A stretch of DNA of 64,000 nt from Lewinella sp. LCG006 (GTDB taxonomy: Bacteria; Bacteroidota; Bacteroidia; Chitinophagales; Saprospiraceae). Under the pieces are notes generated by a model that worked only from the letters and a program-made list of their open reading frames with translations, made no database searches and was not told the DNA's origin. Shown one piece after another: positions 1 to 7,903 of the stretch. Location of the stretch: contig NZ_CP160680.1 in assembly GCF_040784935.1 (NCBI RefSeq), positions 2,946,501-3,010,500 on the forward strand, in the 5' to 3' direction. The position numbers and the translations under genes are program-made. How positions within the stretch are numbered: position 1 is the first letter of the stretch; the number at the start of each line of letters is the position of its first letter.

Positions 1-75
1 ATCGCCAATTTTCTGGGGATTACCCCCACGTCGCTCTCCAGGATCATTAAACGTAAACAGAACGAAAGAACTTAG
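1..75 (+). CDS. C-terminal end of a Crp/Fnr-family transcription regulator (partial)
   Basis: The first 24 codons are open and end at a TAG stop. They encode a tail beginning IANFLGITPTSLSRI, followed by a basic end (IKRKQNERT). This matches the recognition helix of the winged helix-turn-helix in Crp/Fnr regulators, where a phrase of the form 'A..LG.T..SLSR..' is typical. The effector domain lies outside the window, so the signal sensed cannot be inferred. The gene ends 61 bp before the desaturase gene on the same strand and could regulate it, but nothing in the sequence shows this. Confidence 0.75.
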   Translation: MANFLGITPTSLSRIIKRKQNERT

Positions 76-136
76 CTTATGTATATTTTTTTCAAATAGC
101 ACGCTCTTAACTTTACCGGTAAAATACTTTGGTCTT

Positions 137-1216
137 ATGAATAATACTTTACTTGGAATCCCAAACATGGATATTTATCTGGTGATGGGGATACTTGTCT
201 TTTTTATTATTCTGGAAGTCATTGGTGGCTATTGGCAAAAAACGCAACGGACGACCAGTGATTGGATACAGGAGTTTGGTGCTTTCCTGGTGTTGTCGCT
301 ACTCACCAAACCGTTGTTGGTATTGTTGGTGTTGTTGCTGGGTAACCAGTTTTTCCCAGCTCAACAGGCCCTTTTAGCAAGCTTGCCGTTCTGGGGAAGT
401 TTGTTGTTGTTTCTTTTTATTGATGATTTTCTGCAATACTGGTACCATCGTTTTGCGCATGAATACGAGTTTCTCTGGAAGCTCCACCGCCCACATCACC
501 AGGCCGAGGAGATGGGGTTTTTCGTTTCTTATCGCAATGCCGCCGTTTATTACTTGTTCATGCCCAACATCTGGTGGATAGGTCTTTTTACCTTTCTGGG
601 AGGAGCGAAGGCGGTGGCTTTGGGGCTGGTGCTCAAGCAATTCATCATTATCAGTTCGCACAGCACTATTCCTTACGATAAAGTGCTTTATCGAAATAAA
701 TTTTTACAACCTCTGGCGAGTGTTTGGGAGCGTATTTTCATCACACCTGCCTTTCATCATGCCCATCATGGCAAAAGCCAACGGGATGGCATCAGCGACC
801 CCAATGGGAACTTTGGTAATATGTTTTCCATCTGGGACCAGCTGTTCGGAACTGCTCACTATAGCCGCGAGTTTCCAACCGACTACGGCCTCGAAAATGA
901 CCCCAAGGAACCCTGGACTGCCACTTACCTTTATCCGCTGGTAGCATCGGATGATCCCCGTTCGGAACTATCCCGAGGGTTTACCAAAAAGGATACCCGC
1001 ACGAATGAACCCACCAAAGTGAATTTAAAGGAAGGAGAACGCTACCTGTTTTGCCAATGTGGCTTGAGCCAAAATCAGCCTTTTTGTGATGGTTCGCACC
1101 ACGGTACAAAGTTTAAGCCCTTGTTGTTTAAGGCCCAACGTAATGGCCCTGCTCGCCTTTGCAATTGCAAGCGTACCGGGGCCGCCCCTTTTTGTGATGA
1201 TTCACATTTAAATTAG
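137..1216 (+). CDS. Sterol desaturase / fatty acid hydroxylase family protein fused to two CDGSH iron-sulfur motifs
   Basis: 359 residues. The N-terminal part (about 1-260) is a membrane-bound di-iron hydroxylase/desaturase. It has hydrophobic segments near 12-30, 48-70, 83-98 and 140-175, and the histidine clusters HRFAH (104-108), HRPHH (117-121) and HHAHH (207-211) that bind iron in this superfamily. The C-terminal part (about 300-359) carries two CDGSH-type 2Fe-2S motifs. The first is C306, C308, C317, H321 and the second is C342, C344, C353, H357, where the usual Gly after CD is Asp. CDGSH clusters are redox active, so an in-cis electron donor to the oxygenase is a reasonable inference. 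The lipid substrate is unknown. Confidence 0.88.
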   Translation: MNNTLLGIPNMDIYLVMGILVFFIILEVIGGYWQKTQRTTSDWIQEFGAFLVLSLLTKPLLVLLVLLLGNQFFPAQQALLASLPFWGSLLLFLFIDDFLQYWYHRFAHEYEFLWKLHRPHHQAEEMGFFVSYRNAAVYYLFMPNIWWIGLFTFLGGAKAVALGLVLKQFIIISSHSTIPYDKVLYRNKFLQPLASVWERIFITPAFHHAHHGKSQRDGISDPNGNFGNMFSIWDQLFGTAHYSREFPTDYGLENDPKEPWTATYLYPLVASDDPRSELSRGFTKKDTRTNEPTKVNLKEGERYLFCQCGLSQNQPFCDGSHHGTKFKPLLFKAQRNGPARLCNCKRTGAAPFCDDSHLN

Positions 1217-1264
1217 AAAAAAGAGTACTTTTGTTTTTTTTAAAAAAAATAACGCGCTTTTCTA

Positions 1265-2947
1265 ATGAATTTCAAAACATCGCTCCTCTGCTTGTCAATA
1301 TTATTGATAGGTTTTCATCTTAATGCCCAACGTGTCAGCAATGAATCCGTAATGATTTCTTATCGCGGATTGCCTGAGCAACCATTTCCCATAGACTTCA
1401 ATACGTATTCTGCCTCGGTGAACGTGCTTGGGGATCAGGATTTAAGTAAATTGAAACCAGCAGTCTCTCCGCAGTCACTGATTGAAAAGTATTTGCAATT
1501 AGCATCCTTTCGGCAGTTGATCGCAGGTGGGCATTTTCATATTAATATTCAGATTGGTGAATTGAAGGTTGACCAAATTACGAATGAAGAAGTCAAAACG
1601 ACGACCACTAAAGACAGTGTAAAGACAACAAGGATCAGCTATTACAAAAAAGTGGTCTACCGTTATCCTATCACTCTTCAGGTGTTCGATACCTCTGGGC
1701 AAGTATTGTTGCGTAAGGTAGCCAACAATGATCCTGAAGGCATAACCTACGAATTCAAACAAAATGACATCAGTACTTTTCCAACAGTCAAAGAAATGGA
1801 TGCGAGTTGGGAGAAGAAAAAAGAAGACGTGCTGAATAAGCTGCGTTCGGACTTGATTCTTCGAACCTTTAGAAAATACGAGGAGCTATTGGTAGCAAAT
1901 TTTGCGATCCGTGAAGTCACTGAAAAGATAGAATTGCAGTCGCCCAAAGGCAAGAAAATTCCCAATGAAGAGGAGCATGATGCTAATATTGCCAAGGCTG
2001 TAAGTATCCTAAGTGGCATGACTGCCGAGGGAGCATTGGCTCCTTTGCAGGAAGAAATGGTGCCCGTAAAAGCTTTTTGGGAAGCACAACTCCCCTTGCT
2101 CTCCACCGATGATAAGCGCTTGAGGAAAGTGCACTACGCTTGCTTGTACAACTTGGCCTTGGTAAGCACACATTTGGAACAATTTGACGAAGCACGAACT
2201 TATCTCGCTGCTTGTGAAGCGCTAGGAGAAGATAAAAGAATGACGGAAGAGCTAAGCAATACCTTGGCTAATATTGAAGCCAGTTTAGCAGAGAATGAAA
2301 GGTTGTCAAGGCATTTTGCTATCGATTTGAGTAATGCCACGGGCCCGGATGGTGTAGACTACACACCGTACATGACCATCAACGGCCGTCGGGATCGCAC
2401 CGTTCAACATACCGGGTACATGATTACGAATAGTGGTGATTCGCTGGTTGGGAATTTTGTTTTCTCGGATGGAGAATTCGGTGAGCCCAGTTTTTACGAG
2501 TCAGGGAATACCCTCTTCGTCTACGAACAGGAGGGTAAGACGCAAAGCCGTTTTTTTGATCCTGATGAAATCACAAAAGCTGGATTCAAGGGGCGGACAT
2601 TTATTACCATGGACTACTCGCCAACGCTTGCCTTGGGTACCAAAAAGAACATCATGGAAATTCTGGAAGGCGGGACAAAGTTGAGTCTTTACCGCTACTA
2701 TCCCTTCCGGGTAAGAGAAAAATCTGAAATCGATCCACAACCCGCCCTGGTCATTCATAAATCAGGGGAGAAGCCAGAGCCACTGAGCTTGCTCAATCTG
2801 TCGTTTACGAATTGGCGAAAATCCTTTGCTGCCTATTTTACCGACTGCGAAGCCTTGTATGCAGAAATCAGGGTGGGAGAGTACAAAAGAAATGAGCGAC
2901 GGATGAAGGATGCTATCCGTTTGTACAACAACAATGATTGCGAATAA
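1265..2947 (+). CDS. Secreted protein of unknown function with a TPR-like segment
   Basis: 560 residues. Residues 1-21 form a signal peptide (hydrophobic LLCLSILLIGF core, ending NAQ), so the mature protein should be periplasmic or outside the cell. Around residues 285-320 an alternating helical stretch (YNLALVSTHLEQFDEARTYL) resembles a tetratricopeptide repeat. No catalytic motif or T9SS sorting domain is visible. The next secreted protein gene starts 29 bp downstream on the same strand, so the two may be co-transcribed. I do not recognise the family. Confidence 0.72.
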   Translation: MNFKTSLLCLSILLIGFHLNAQRVSNESVMISYRGLPEQPFPIDFNTYSASVNVLGDQDLSKLKPAVSPQSLIEKYLQLASFRQLIAGGHFHINIQIGELKVDQITNEEVKTTTTKDSVKTTRISYYKKVVYRYPITLQVFDTSGQVLLRKVANNDPEGITYEFKQNDISTFPTVKEMDASWEKKKEDVLNKLRSDLILRTFRKYEELLVANFAIREVTEKIELQSPKGKKIPNEEEHDANIAKAVSILSGMTAEGALAPLQEEMVPVKAFWEAQLPLLSTDDKRLRKVHYACLYNLALVSTHLEQFDEARTYLAACEALGEDKRMTEELSNTLANIEASLAENERLSRHFAIDLSNATGPDGVDYTPYMTINGRRDRTVQHTGYMITNSGDSLVGNFVFSDGEFGEPSFYESGNTLFVYEQEGKTQSRFFDPDEITKAGFKGRTFITMDYSPTLALGTKKNIMEILEGGTKLSLYRYYPFRVREKSEIDPQPALVIHKSGEKPEPLSLLNLSFTNWRKSFAAYFTDCEALYAEIRVGEYKRNERRMKDAIRLYNNNDCE

Positions 2948-2976
2948 CGCGCTTTACACTTTTAGAAACCAAGACC

Positions 2977-3411
2977 ATGTTACATAAAATCTTGTTTTTA
3001 GCCTGTCTGATAGGCTGTATGTTGAGTACCAATGAACTAAGTGCTCAGTCGTCTCGGCAAGTTGCCGGAAAGTGGGTTTCTGTTTCCAGGAAAGCCAGCC
3101 CTGAACGGTGCCAAATTGATAGGACTTTCGAATTCAAGTTGGATGGAGAAGCCATTGTTACCTACGGAGAACGATTTGCCGAATGTGAAACCTCAAGTGT
3201 TTCTTACCCCAGTTGGACGGCAGAGAAAAAAACTTTTGTAGATGATGCCGCACAGCGGAACACCGAAAATACCATTCAACTGATCGGCGAAGAAGGGATC
3301 TATATGATCATTGTTGATGTTTTTGTAGACGATTACATGAAGGTAAAAATTCAGGTAAAAGTTGGAGACCAAACGAGATCAAGGACTTTGATCTTGAAGA
3401 AAGTAGAATAA
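2977..3411 (+). CDS. Small secreted or lipid-anchored protein of unknown function
   Basis: 144 residues from the ATG at 2977. An upstream in-frame start at 2938 would overlap the preceding gene and place the signal sequence internally, so it was not chosen. The N-terminus (MLHKILFLACLIGC) is a signal peptide. It could be a lipoprotein signal with LIGC as lipobox, or a type I signal cleaved after the later LSAQ. The mature part has four further cysteines (in SPERC, FAEC and nearby) and looks like a small beta-rich domain, possibly lipocalin-like. The function is unknown. It follows the 560-residue secreted protein gene closely. Confidence 0.65.
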   Translation: MLHKILFLACLIGCMLSTNELSAQSSRQVAGKWVSVSRKASPERCQIDRTFEFKLDGEAIVTYGERFAECETSSVSYPSWTAEKKTFVDDAAQRNTENTIQLIGEEGIYMIIVDVFVDDYMKVKIQVKVGDQTRSRTLILKKVE

Positions 3412-3627
3412 AACATCCCTTTACCCTCAGGGCGCGAAGCAGCCCGAGTACCCCCTCTACGGACTTTTGCCGACGCCGAAGGCTCCGCAGGTATCGCTGC
3501 GCGGTATGCCTATGGCAAAGTCCAGCTTATGCAAATAACCGAACTTTTTTCAGTTCCTTTGTGTATTAGTAAGCGGCAAAAAGTAATTTTAGCCACCTGT
3601 TGTAGGTCTTTATAAAATCAAGAAAAA

Positions 3628-4008
3628 ATGGAAACGAAGCGCCAACGGCAAGTTGCCGAACTCGTGAAGCGGAATTTTAGCATAGTGTTGCAAGAAATTG
3701 GCGTCTATATCTACGGTAGCGAGCCTCTAGTAACGGTTACGGAAGTGAAAATGTCTTCAGATTTGGGGCTGGCCAAAATCTATCTGAGTATTTGGAATAC
3801 AGACAATAAGCAGGCCGTACTCCTACAACTGGAAGAAGAACAGCCACGCTTGCGCTCATCACTGGCCAATCGCCTCAAGCGACACGTGCGGCGTATTCCC
3901 GATATCGCCTTCTACGAAGACGAAACCATCGACGAGATGTACCGCGTAGAGACCCTCTTCAATCGCTTGCACGCAGAAGACCAAATGGGGAAAGAAGAGG
4001 AAGAGTAA
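3628..4008 (+). CDS. rbfA: Ribosome-binding factor A
   Basis: 126 residues, the usual length for RbfA, a single KH-like domain that binds the 30S subunit and helps mature the 5' end of 16S rRNA. The sequence starts with the typical phrase METKRQRQVAELVKR. It continues with the conserved strand LVTVTEVKMSSDLGLAKIYL and the C-terminal RHVRRIPDIAFYEDETID, all characteristic of the family. The tail is acidic (EEEE). It stands alone here; 216 bp of non-coding DNA separate it from the upstream gene. Confidence 0.95.
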   Translation: METKRQRQVAELVKRNFSIVLQEIGVYIYGSEPLVTVTEVKMSSDLGLAKIYLSIWNTDNKQAVLLQLEEEQPRLRSSLANRLKRHVRRIPDIAFYEDETIDEMYRVETLFNRLHAEDQMGKEEEE

Positions 4009-4106
4009 AGCAGGCTGACCCATTTGCAAAAATCGGCTGTTTGGGTTATCTTTATAGGAGGTGCCAAGTTACCTTCATCACTGGTTCGGAAAATAAACTC
4101 ATTCAA

Positions 4107-4760
4107 ATGAGTACTGCACTCAAAGAATTGCTCGATCTCCCTAATCTGCCTCAGTTGGTAGAGAAGGCCCGTCAATATCTCCAGGAGGAGGCATTGCGGC
4201 GCGAACAATTTTATGATGACATCGATGAAACGGTCAAAGCAGAATTTATTAATGGCGAAGTAATTATGCACTCTCCTGTAAAACGTCGGCATAACAATGC
4301 CCGGAAATACCTGTCCTTACTATTGGATGTCTACACGCGTTCCAATAACTTAGGCGAAGTCCAAGATGAAAAGATCATGATCCATCTGAGCCGCAACAGC
4401 TTTGAGCCGGATATCGCCTTTTGGAACCAGGAAAAAGCAAAAGATTTTCACGATGACCAGATGCTTTTTCCTGCGCCCGATTTTGTGGTAGAGGTGCTTT
4501 CTCCCAGCACTGCCGGTTATGACCGAGGCATCAAGAAAGTGGATTACGCACTCCACGGCGTGGCTGAATATTGGATCATCGATCCCGTAGAAAACATCGT
4601 AGAGCAGTATCTTTTAGAAGAAGGGGAGGAAGCATACCACCTACACGGCCGCAAGGAGATGGGGGATGAAATAACCAGCCATGCTATTCCGGGATTTAAA
4701 ATCCCCGTCAGTGCCATTTTCTCTGCTTCGGCAAATATGGCGGCTTTGCAAAAAATGTAA
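4107..4760 (+). CDS. Uma2 family (DUF820) endonuclease-like protein
   Basis: 217 residues from the ATG at 4107. An in-frame extension to 4041 has a non-ATG start and poor sequence, so it was rejected. Uma2 proteins have a PD-(D/E)XK nuclease fold. Visible hallmarks are the EFINGEVIMHSPVKRRHN segment, FEPDIAFW with the conserved acidic residue, then APDFVVEVLSPSTAGYD and the Lys-containing IKKVDYALHGVAEYWIIDP. The biological role of these proteins, abundant in Bacteroidetes and cyanobacteria, is not established. The gene follows rbfA by 98 bp and converges on the queA-like gene, with only 8 bp between stop codons. Confidence 0.85.
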   Translation: MSTALKELLDLPNLPQLVEKARQYLQEEALRREQFYDDIDETVKAEFINGEVIMHSPVKRRHNNARKYLSLLLDVYTRSNNLGEVQDEKIMIHLSRNSFEPDIAFWNQEKAKDFHDDQMLFPAPDFVVEVLSPSTAGYDRGIKKVDYALHGVAEYWIIDPVENIVEQYLLEEGEEAYHLHGRKEMGDEITSHAIPGFKIPVSAIFSASANMAALQKM

Positions 4761-4768
4761 TAAGTTTT

Positions 4769-5827
4769 TTAATCATTAAGGATGAGGTGTAAATCACCAA
4801 ACTCGTGCCAGAAGTATCCTTGCTGAATGGCCGCCTTGTAGGCTTTTCGTAAATGCTGATTGCTGGCCAAAGCCTGTAGCATATACAAGTGAGAGGCGTC
4901 TGGCTCGTGAAATCCGGTGAGGAGTCCGTCGATAATTTTCATTTGATAGCCCGGTTGGATATACAACTCGCTTTGGCCGTCAAAAGGGGCTACTTTGCCT
5001 TTAGCATTCGTGGCGGTCTCTATCGCTCTGACTGCTGTGGTGCCTACAGCGATAATGCGATTATCTCTTGCTTTAGCCAAGTTGATACGCGCTGCATTCA
5101 AGGGTGAAATAATTACTTTCTCAGGGTAGGGCATTTCTCCTGTTTCGAGACTTGAGACGCCAGTGTGTAAGGTAATGGGAACTATCTGTATCCCTTTCTG
5201 TAATAGCTCCTTGACCATCCCTGAAGTAAACCCTCTTGCCGCAGAGGGCATCTCAGCACTACCAGGAACACTACTGAAAAACGTCTGGTAATAGTCCAAG
5301 GGATACTGCTTATCCAGGTTTTGGTATTTAATAGGAGCACCGTATTGGTGCAAATATTCCTGCCAGGGCAAGGGGAGGTTTAAGCTGATTTTCCAAAGAT
5401 GCAGTTGTCGGGTATTTTGATAGAAGGGGGCGATTAAGGTAGTTTGTCCTTCTGCTTGCAACTGGAAAGACTGTCCAGCAACACCATCCCGCCAGCGTTT
5501 GCTTTGGTTGCCATGAACGGCTCTAATTTCGGCTAACCAATAAATATCATCCAGTTGGGTGCTTAGATGCAGGCGGGCTGCTTGGCCACTCTCCAAGTGA
5601 ATGGGTAACGCAGCCGCCAGGGTGGCTGAGTTGTTGACGACCAGTACGTCACCTTTCTCTAAATAATCCGTCAGGTTCTTGAATTGTCGATGCTGAATAT
5701 CATCTCCATCATGGTTGCTTACGAGTAGGCGCATTTCGTCGCGTGCAATACCCCTTTCTTCGGTGGGTAAAGGGCAGGCAAGTTGCTGTGGTAGTTCAAA
5801 ATGGATATCGGAGGTTGTCTTTGTCAT
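4769..5827 (-). CDS. QueA-like S-adenosylmethionine:tRNA ribosyltransferase-isomerase (divergent)
   Basis: 352 residues from the ATG at 5827 (MTKTTSDIHFELPQQLAC). An upstream ATG at 5866 adds 13 residues without family similarity. QueA transfers the ribose of SAM to preQ1 at the tRNA wobble base in queuosine synthesis. The family pattern is present: an N-terminal segment with DVLVVNNSATLAA, and a C-terminal IIAVGTTAVRAIETA followed by IIDGLLTGFHEPDASHLYML. The segment that in classical QueA reads about GSVAAPTAGLHFT is here GSAEMPSAARGFT. This version belongs to a QueA-like subfamily, so queuosine function is likely but not certain. Confidence 0.8.
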   Translation of the reverse strand: MTKTTSDIHFELPQQLACPLPTEERGIARDEMRLLVSNHDGDDIQHRQFKNLTDYLEKGDVLVVNNSATLAAALPIHLESGQAARLHLSTQLDDIYWLAEIRAVHGNQSKRWRDGVAGQSFQLQAEGQTTLIAPFYQNTRQLHLWKISLNLPLPWQEYLHQYGAPIKYQNLDKQYPLDYYQTFFSSVPGSAEMPSAARGFTSGMVKELLQKGIQIVPITLHTGVSSLETGEMPYPEKVIISPLNAARINLAKARDNRIIAVGTTAVRAIETATNAKGKVAPFDGQSELYIQPGYQMKIIDGLLTGFHEPDASHLYMLQALASNQHLRKAYKAAIQQGYFWHEFGDLHLILND

Positions 5828-5964
5828 GATAAGAGGTTTGTTTTTAGATAGATGGCGTACAGACATATACTGCTTATGCGCTAGGGTAAAAGCCAGGGAT
5901 GAGCCACGAAGTTCAGTGTCAAAAGATGAGTATTAAATGGGAGGAAGTTGTTTTTCGCCGCCCT

Positions 5965-6657
5965 CTAAACATCATCAATCGTATACCGGCCACTAGGAAC
6001 TCCCGAGTGTAGCAGTTTTAGTAGCGCGGGTAGTGCAGTCTCCTCTGGTAATGGCCTATCCGTAATGTCTTCGCCAGGAAAGGCCGCCTGATGCATTTGG
6101 GTGCGCATATCACCGGGATCAAAAGCATATATTCTCCAGTGGGTTTGCTCTTTCTTGAGGATAGCACTGAGGTGATCGAGTCCTGCTTTGCTGCTACTAT
6201 AAGCCCCCCAGCTTGGGTAAGCCGCTACGGCCGCATCGCTACTAATGTTGATAATTGTAGGTTGTTCGGTGAAGAAAGCTTGCACTTTTTGCAAAAGAGA
6301 AACAGGCGCAATAAGATTGGTATGGAACACCTCATGTAAATTATCCACCGGATGTTCAAGGATAGAAGCCAGCGGAGAGACGCCTAAAGCCGAAGCATTA
6401 TTAACCACCAGGTCGAGTCTCCATTGCTGGTCGCGTAGTGCATCACGCAGTTGGAGGAGATGGATTTCGTCGCGCACATCACCTGAAATAGCAACTACTT
6501 TAGTGTGTTTGGCCAGCTCGTTGCGAGCTTTCAATAAAGTCTCCGCGTTGCGCCCATTGATGAGGAGTTGCCACCCTTTTTTTGCCAAAGCCAACGCTAA
6601 AGCGTAACCTAATCCGCGAGAAGCACCAGTTATCAGTGCCGTTTTGTTGTTTTTCAT
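5965..6657 (-). CDS. Short-chain dehydrogenase/reductase (SDR) family oxidoreductase
   Basis: 230 residues from the ATG at 6657 (MKNNKTALITGASRGLG). An upstream ATG at 6690 adds 11 unlikely residues. The Rossmann nucleotide-binding motif TGASRGLG is at residues 8-15. A VVNNAS motif (classical NNAG) follows, and the active-site region has the conserved Ser in INISSD and YSSSK with catalytic Tyr and Lys. This is a classical cytosolic SDR using NAD(P)H. Substrate specificity cannot be read from the sequence. It lies downstream of, and in the same direction as, the LuxR-type regulator gene, separated by 258 bp. Confidence 0.88.
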   Translation of the reverse strand: MKNNKTALITGASRGLGYALALALAKKGWQLLINGRNAETLLKARNELAKHTKVVAISGDVRDEIHLLQLRDALRDQQWRLDLVVNNASALGVSPLASILEHPVDNLHEVFHTNLIAPVSLLQKVQAFFTEQPTIINISSDAAVAAYPSWGAYSSSKAGLDHLSAILKKEQTHWRIYAFDPGDMRTQMHQAAFPGEDITDRPLPEETALPALLKLLHSGVPSGRYTIDDV

Positions 6658-6862
6658 AATCTTTGTTTTGTTAGAACAAAGATCAGGCAACTACCCTCCT
6701 ACAACCATGGCCTATCGACTTGATTGCTGCCTGTACAATGGTACAGTCTAAGTCTGGAGACTAGGTGAATCAAAACAGCGCGCGCCCGCTTAACGGTGTC
6801 CAATTGAACTGTCGAAATGCATCTGTTTGGCAACCTGTTATAAAAACCTCTATATCTTTGCG

Positions 6863-6883
6863 GCCTGCCTGCTACAGGCAGGC
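6863..6883. repeat. Perfect 9-bp hairpin between the LuxR and SDR genes
   Basis: GCCTGCCTG, a 3-nt loop, then CAGGCAGGC form a perfect stem in the 258-bp gap between the SDR start and the LuxR-gene stop. No T-run follows on either strand, so it is not a textbook terminator. A plus-strand TATCTTTG (6853-6860) matching the Bacteroidetes -7 box lies immediately to its left, with TTG at 6827-6829 (23-nt spacer). Confidence 0.5.
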
Positions 6884-6915
6884 TCTGCGCGAGACACCCT
6901 ATTTGGGACACTATC

Positions 6916-7830
6916 TTAAAATAACCCCCGCTGGGTACCCACCAAAACAGCCTCTGTTCGGGTCTGCGCATCCAGTTTGGCAAGAATAGCGCTGAGGTGA
7001 AATTTGACGGTTCGCTCGCTAATAAATAGTTGGCTGGCGATTTGTGGGTTGGTAAGTCCTTGTTTGACCAATGTCAGTACTTCTCTTTCGCGGGGAGTAA
7101 GCGGAGAATTGGGGTATTGAATCTCAACGGAGGGCGTAGCCATCGCTGGGAGCTCCTTTTGTACGGTCGCAAGCTGCTGCTGCAAATCAGCCAGGTCTTG
7201 TTGCAGAAGTGTTAGGTCAAAGCTGGTTTCGTCGGCGAGCTGGCGCTGCATTTTCACCAAAGCAGGCTGCACCAATTGTTGGAGTACTTTTTGTTCCGCA
7301 TGGATTGGTAAGCTGCCTTTGCCAACTGTAGATTGTGCTCGGGTGCGTTGCACAGCAATTGCAAGAAGTTCACTGATGGTTTGTAATAACTCCAACTGGC
7401 CCTCATCCAGTTGCCGACTTTGTTGGTGCAATACATTAAGAATACCAATTTTTTCAGCATTAGAACTGATGGGGATAGAAGCGTGAAATTTGAGTCCATC
7501 GTCTATGTCGGCGAGGTCTTTAAGTCGGGAACAGGCAATTTCACTGATGTTGCTGGGTTGGTTCAGGCCACTGGAAAGGTATTTGTCGATACAGTAGCAC
7601 CATCCGGAAAGGCGTTCCGGGTGATGGCTCAAGGCTTCGGGAAGTTGATGAGAAGCCGCCAGGTAAACATTCTTCTTATCAGCTTGTACCAGCCAAATCC
7701 ACCCTCCTTCCAAATCTAGTATCTCTACGGTTTTTTCCAATGCTTTACGCAACGCAGCCTCCAGGGTAAACTCTTGGTTCAAGTGGCGAGCAATCTCGTA
7801 GAGGGCTTGGTAATACGTTTTTTCAGTCAT
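6916..7830 (-). CDS. GAF-domain LuxR-type transcription regulator
   Basis: 304 residues from the ATG at 7830; a start at 7854 would add 8 residues. About residues 5-160 form a GAF-like sensor domain (conserved WIWLVQADKK, HASIPI, IGILNVLHQ). A helical linker rich in Gln and Leu (about 170-225, coiled-coil-like) follows. The C-terminus is a LuxR/FixJ helix-turn-helix: LTPREREVLTLVKQGLTNPQ then ISERTVKFHLSAILAKL. There is no receiver domain or phospho-acceptor, so a small ligand or redox signal through GAF is more likely than phosphorylation. It is divergent from the PNGase-like gene, with 73 bp between the starts, so it may control that gene, the SDR or itself. Confidence 0.88.
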   Translation of the reverse strand: MTEKTYYQALYEIARHLNQEFTLEAALRKALEKTVEILDLEGGWIWLVQADKKNVYLAASHQLPEALSHHPERLSGWCYCIDKYLSSGLNQPSNISEIACSRLKDLADIDDGLKFHASIPISSNAEKIGILNVLHQQSRQLDEGQLELLQTISELLAIAVQRTRAQSTVGKGSLPIHAEQKVLQQLVQPALVKMQRQLADETSFDLTLLQQDLADLQQQLATVQKELPAMATPSVEIQYPNSPLTPREREVLTLVKQGLTNPQIASQLFISERTVKFHLSAILAKLDAQTRTEAVLVGTQRGLF

Positions 7831-7903
7831 AGAGTGGACTAACTTGGGCCACAATTTACAGGAAAAACGGATAAGCCCTATATTTAGAGCAAAACAACCA
7901 TCA

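Noticed and set aside
6699-6983. 94-codon minus-strand frame between the SDR and LuxR genes
   Set aside because: It overlaps the LuxR C-terminus in another frame, contains a hairpin and has no family features.
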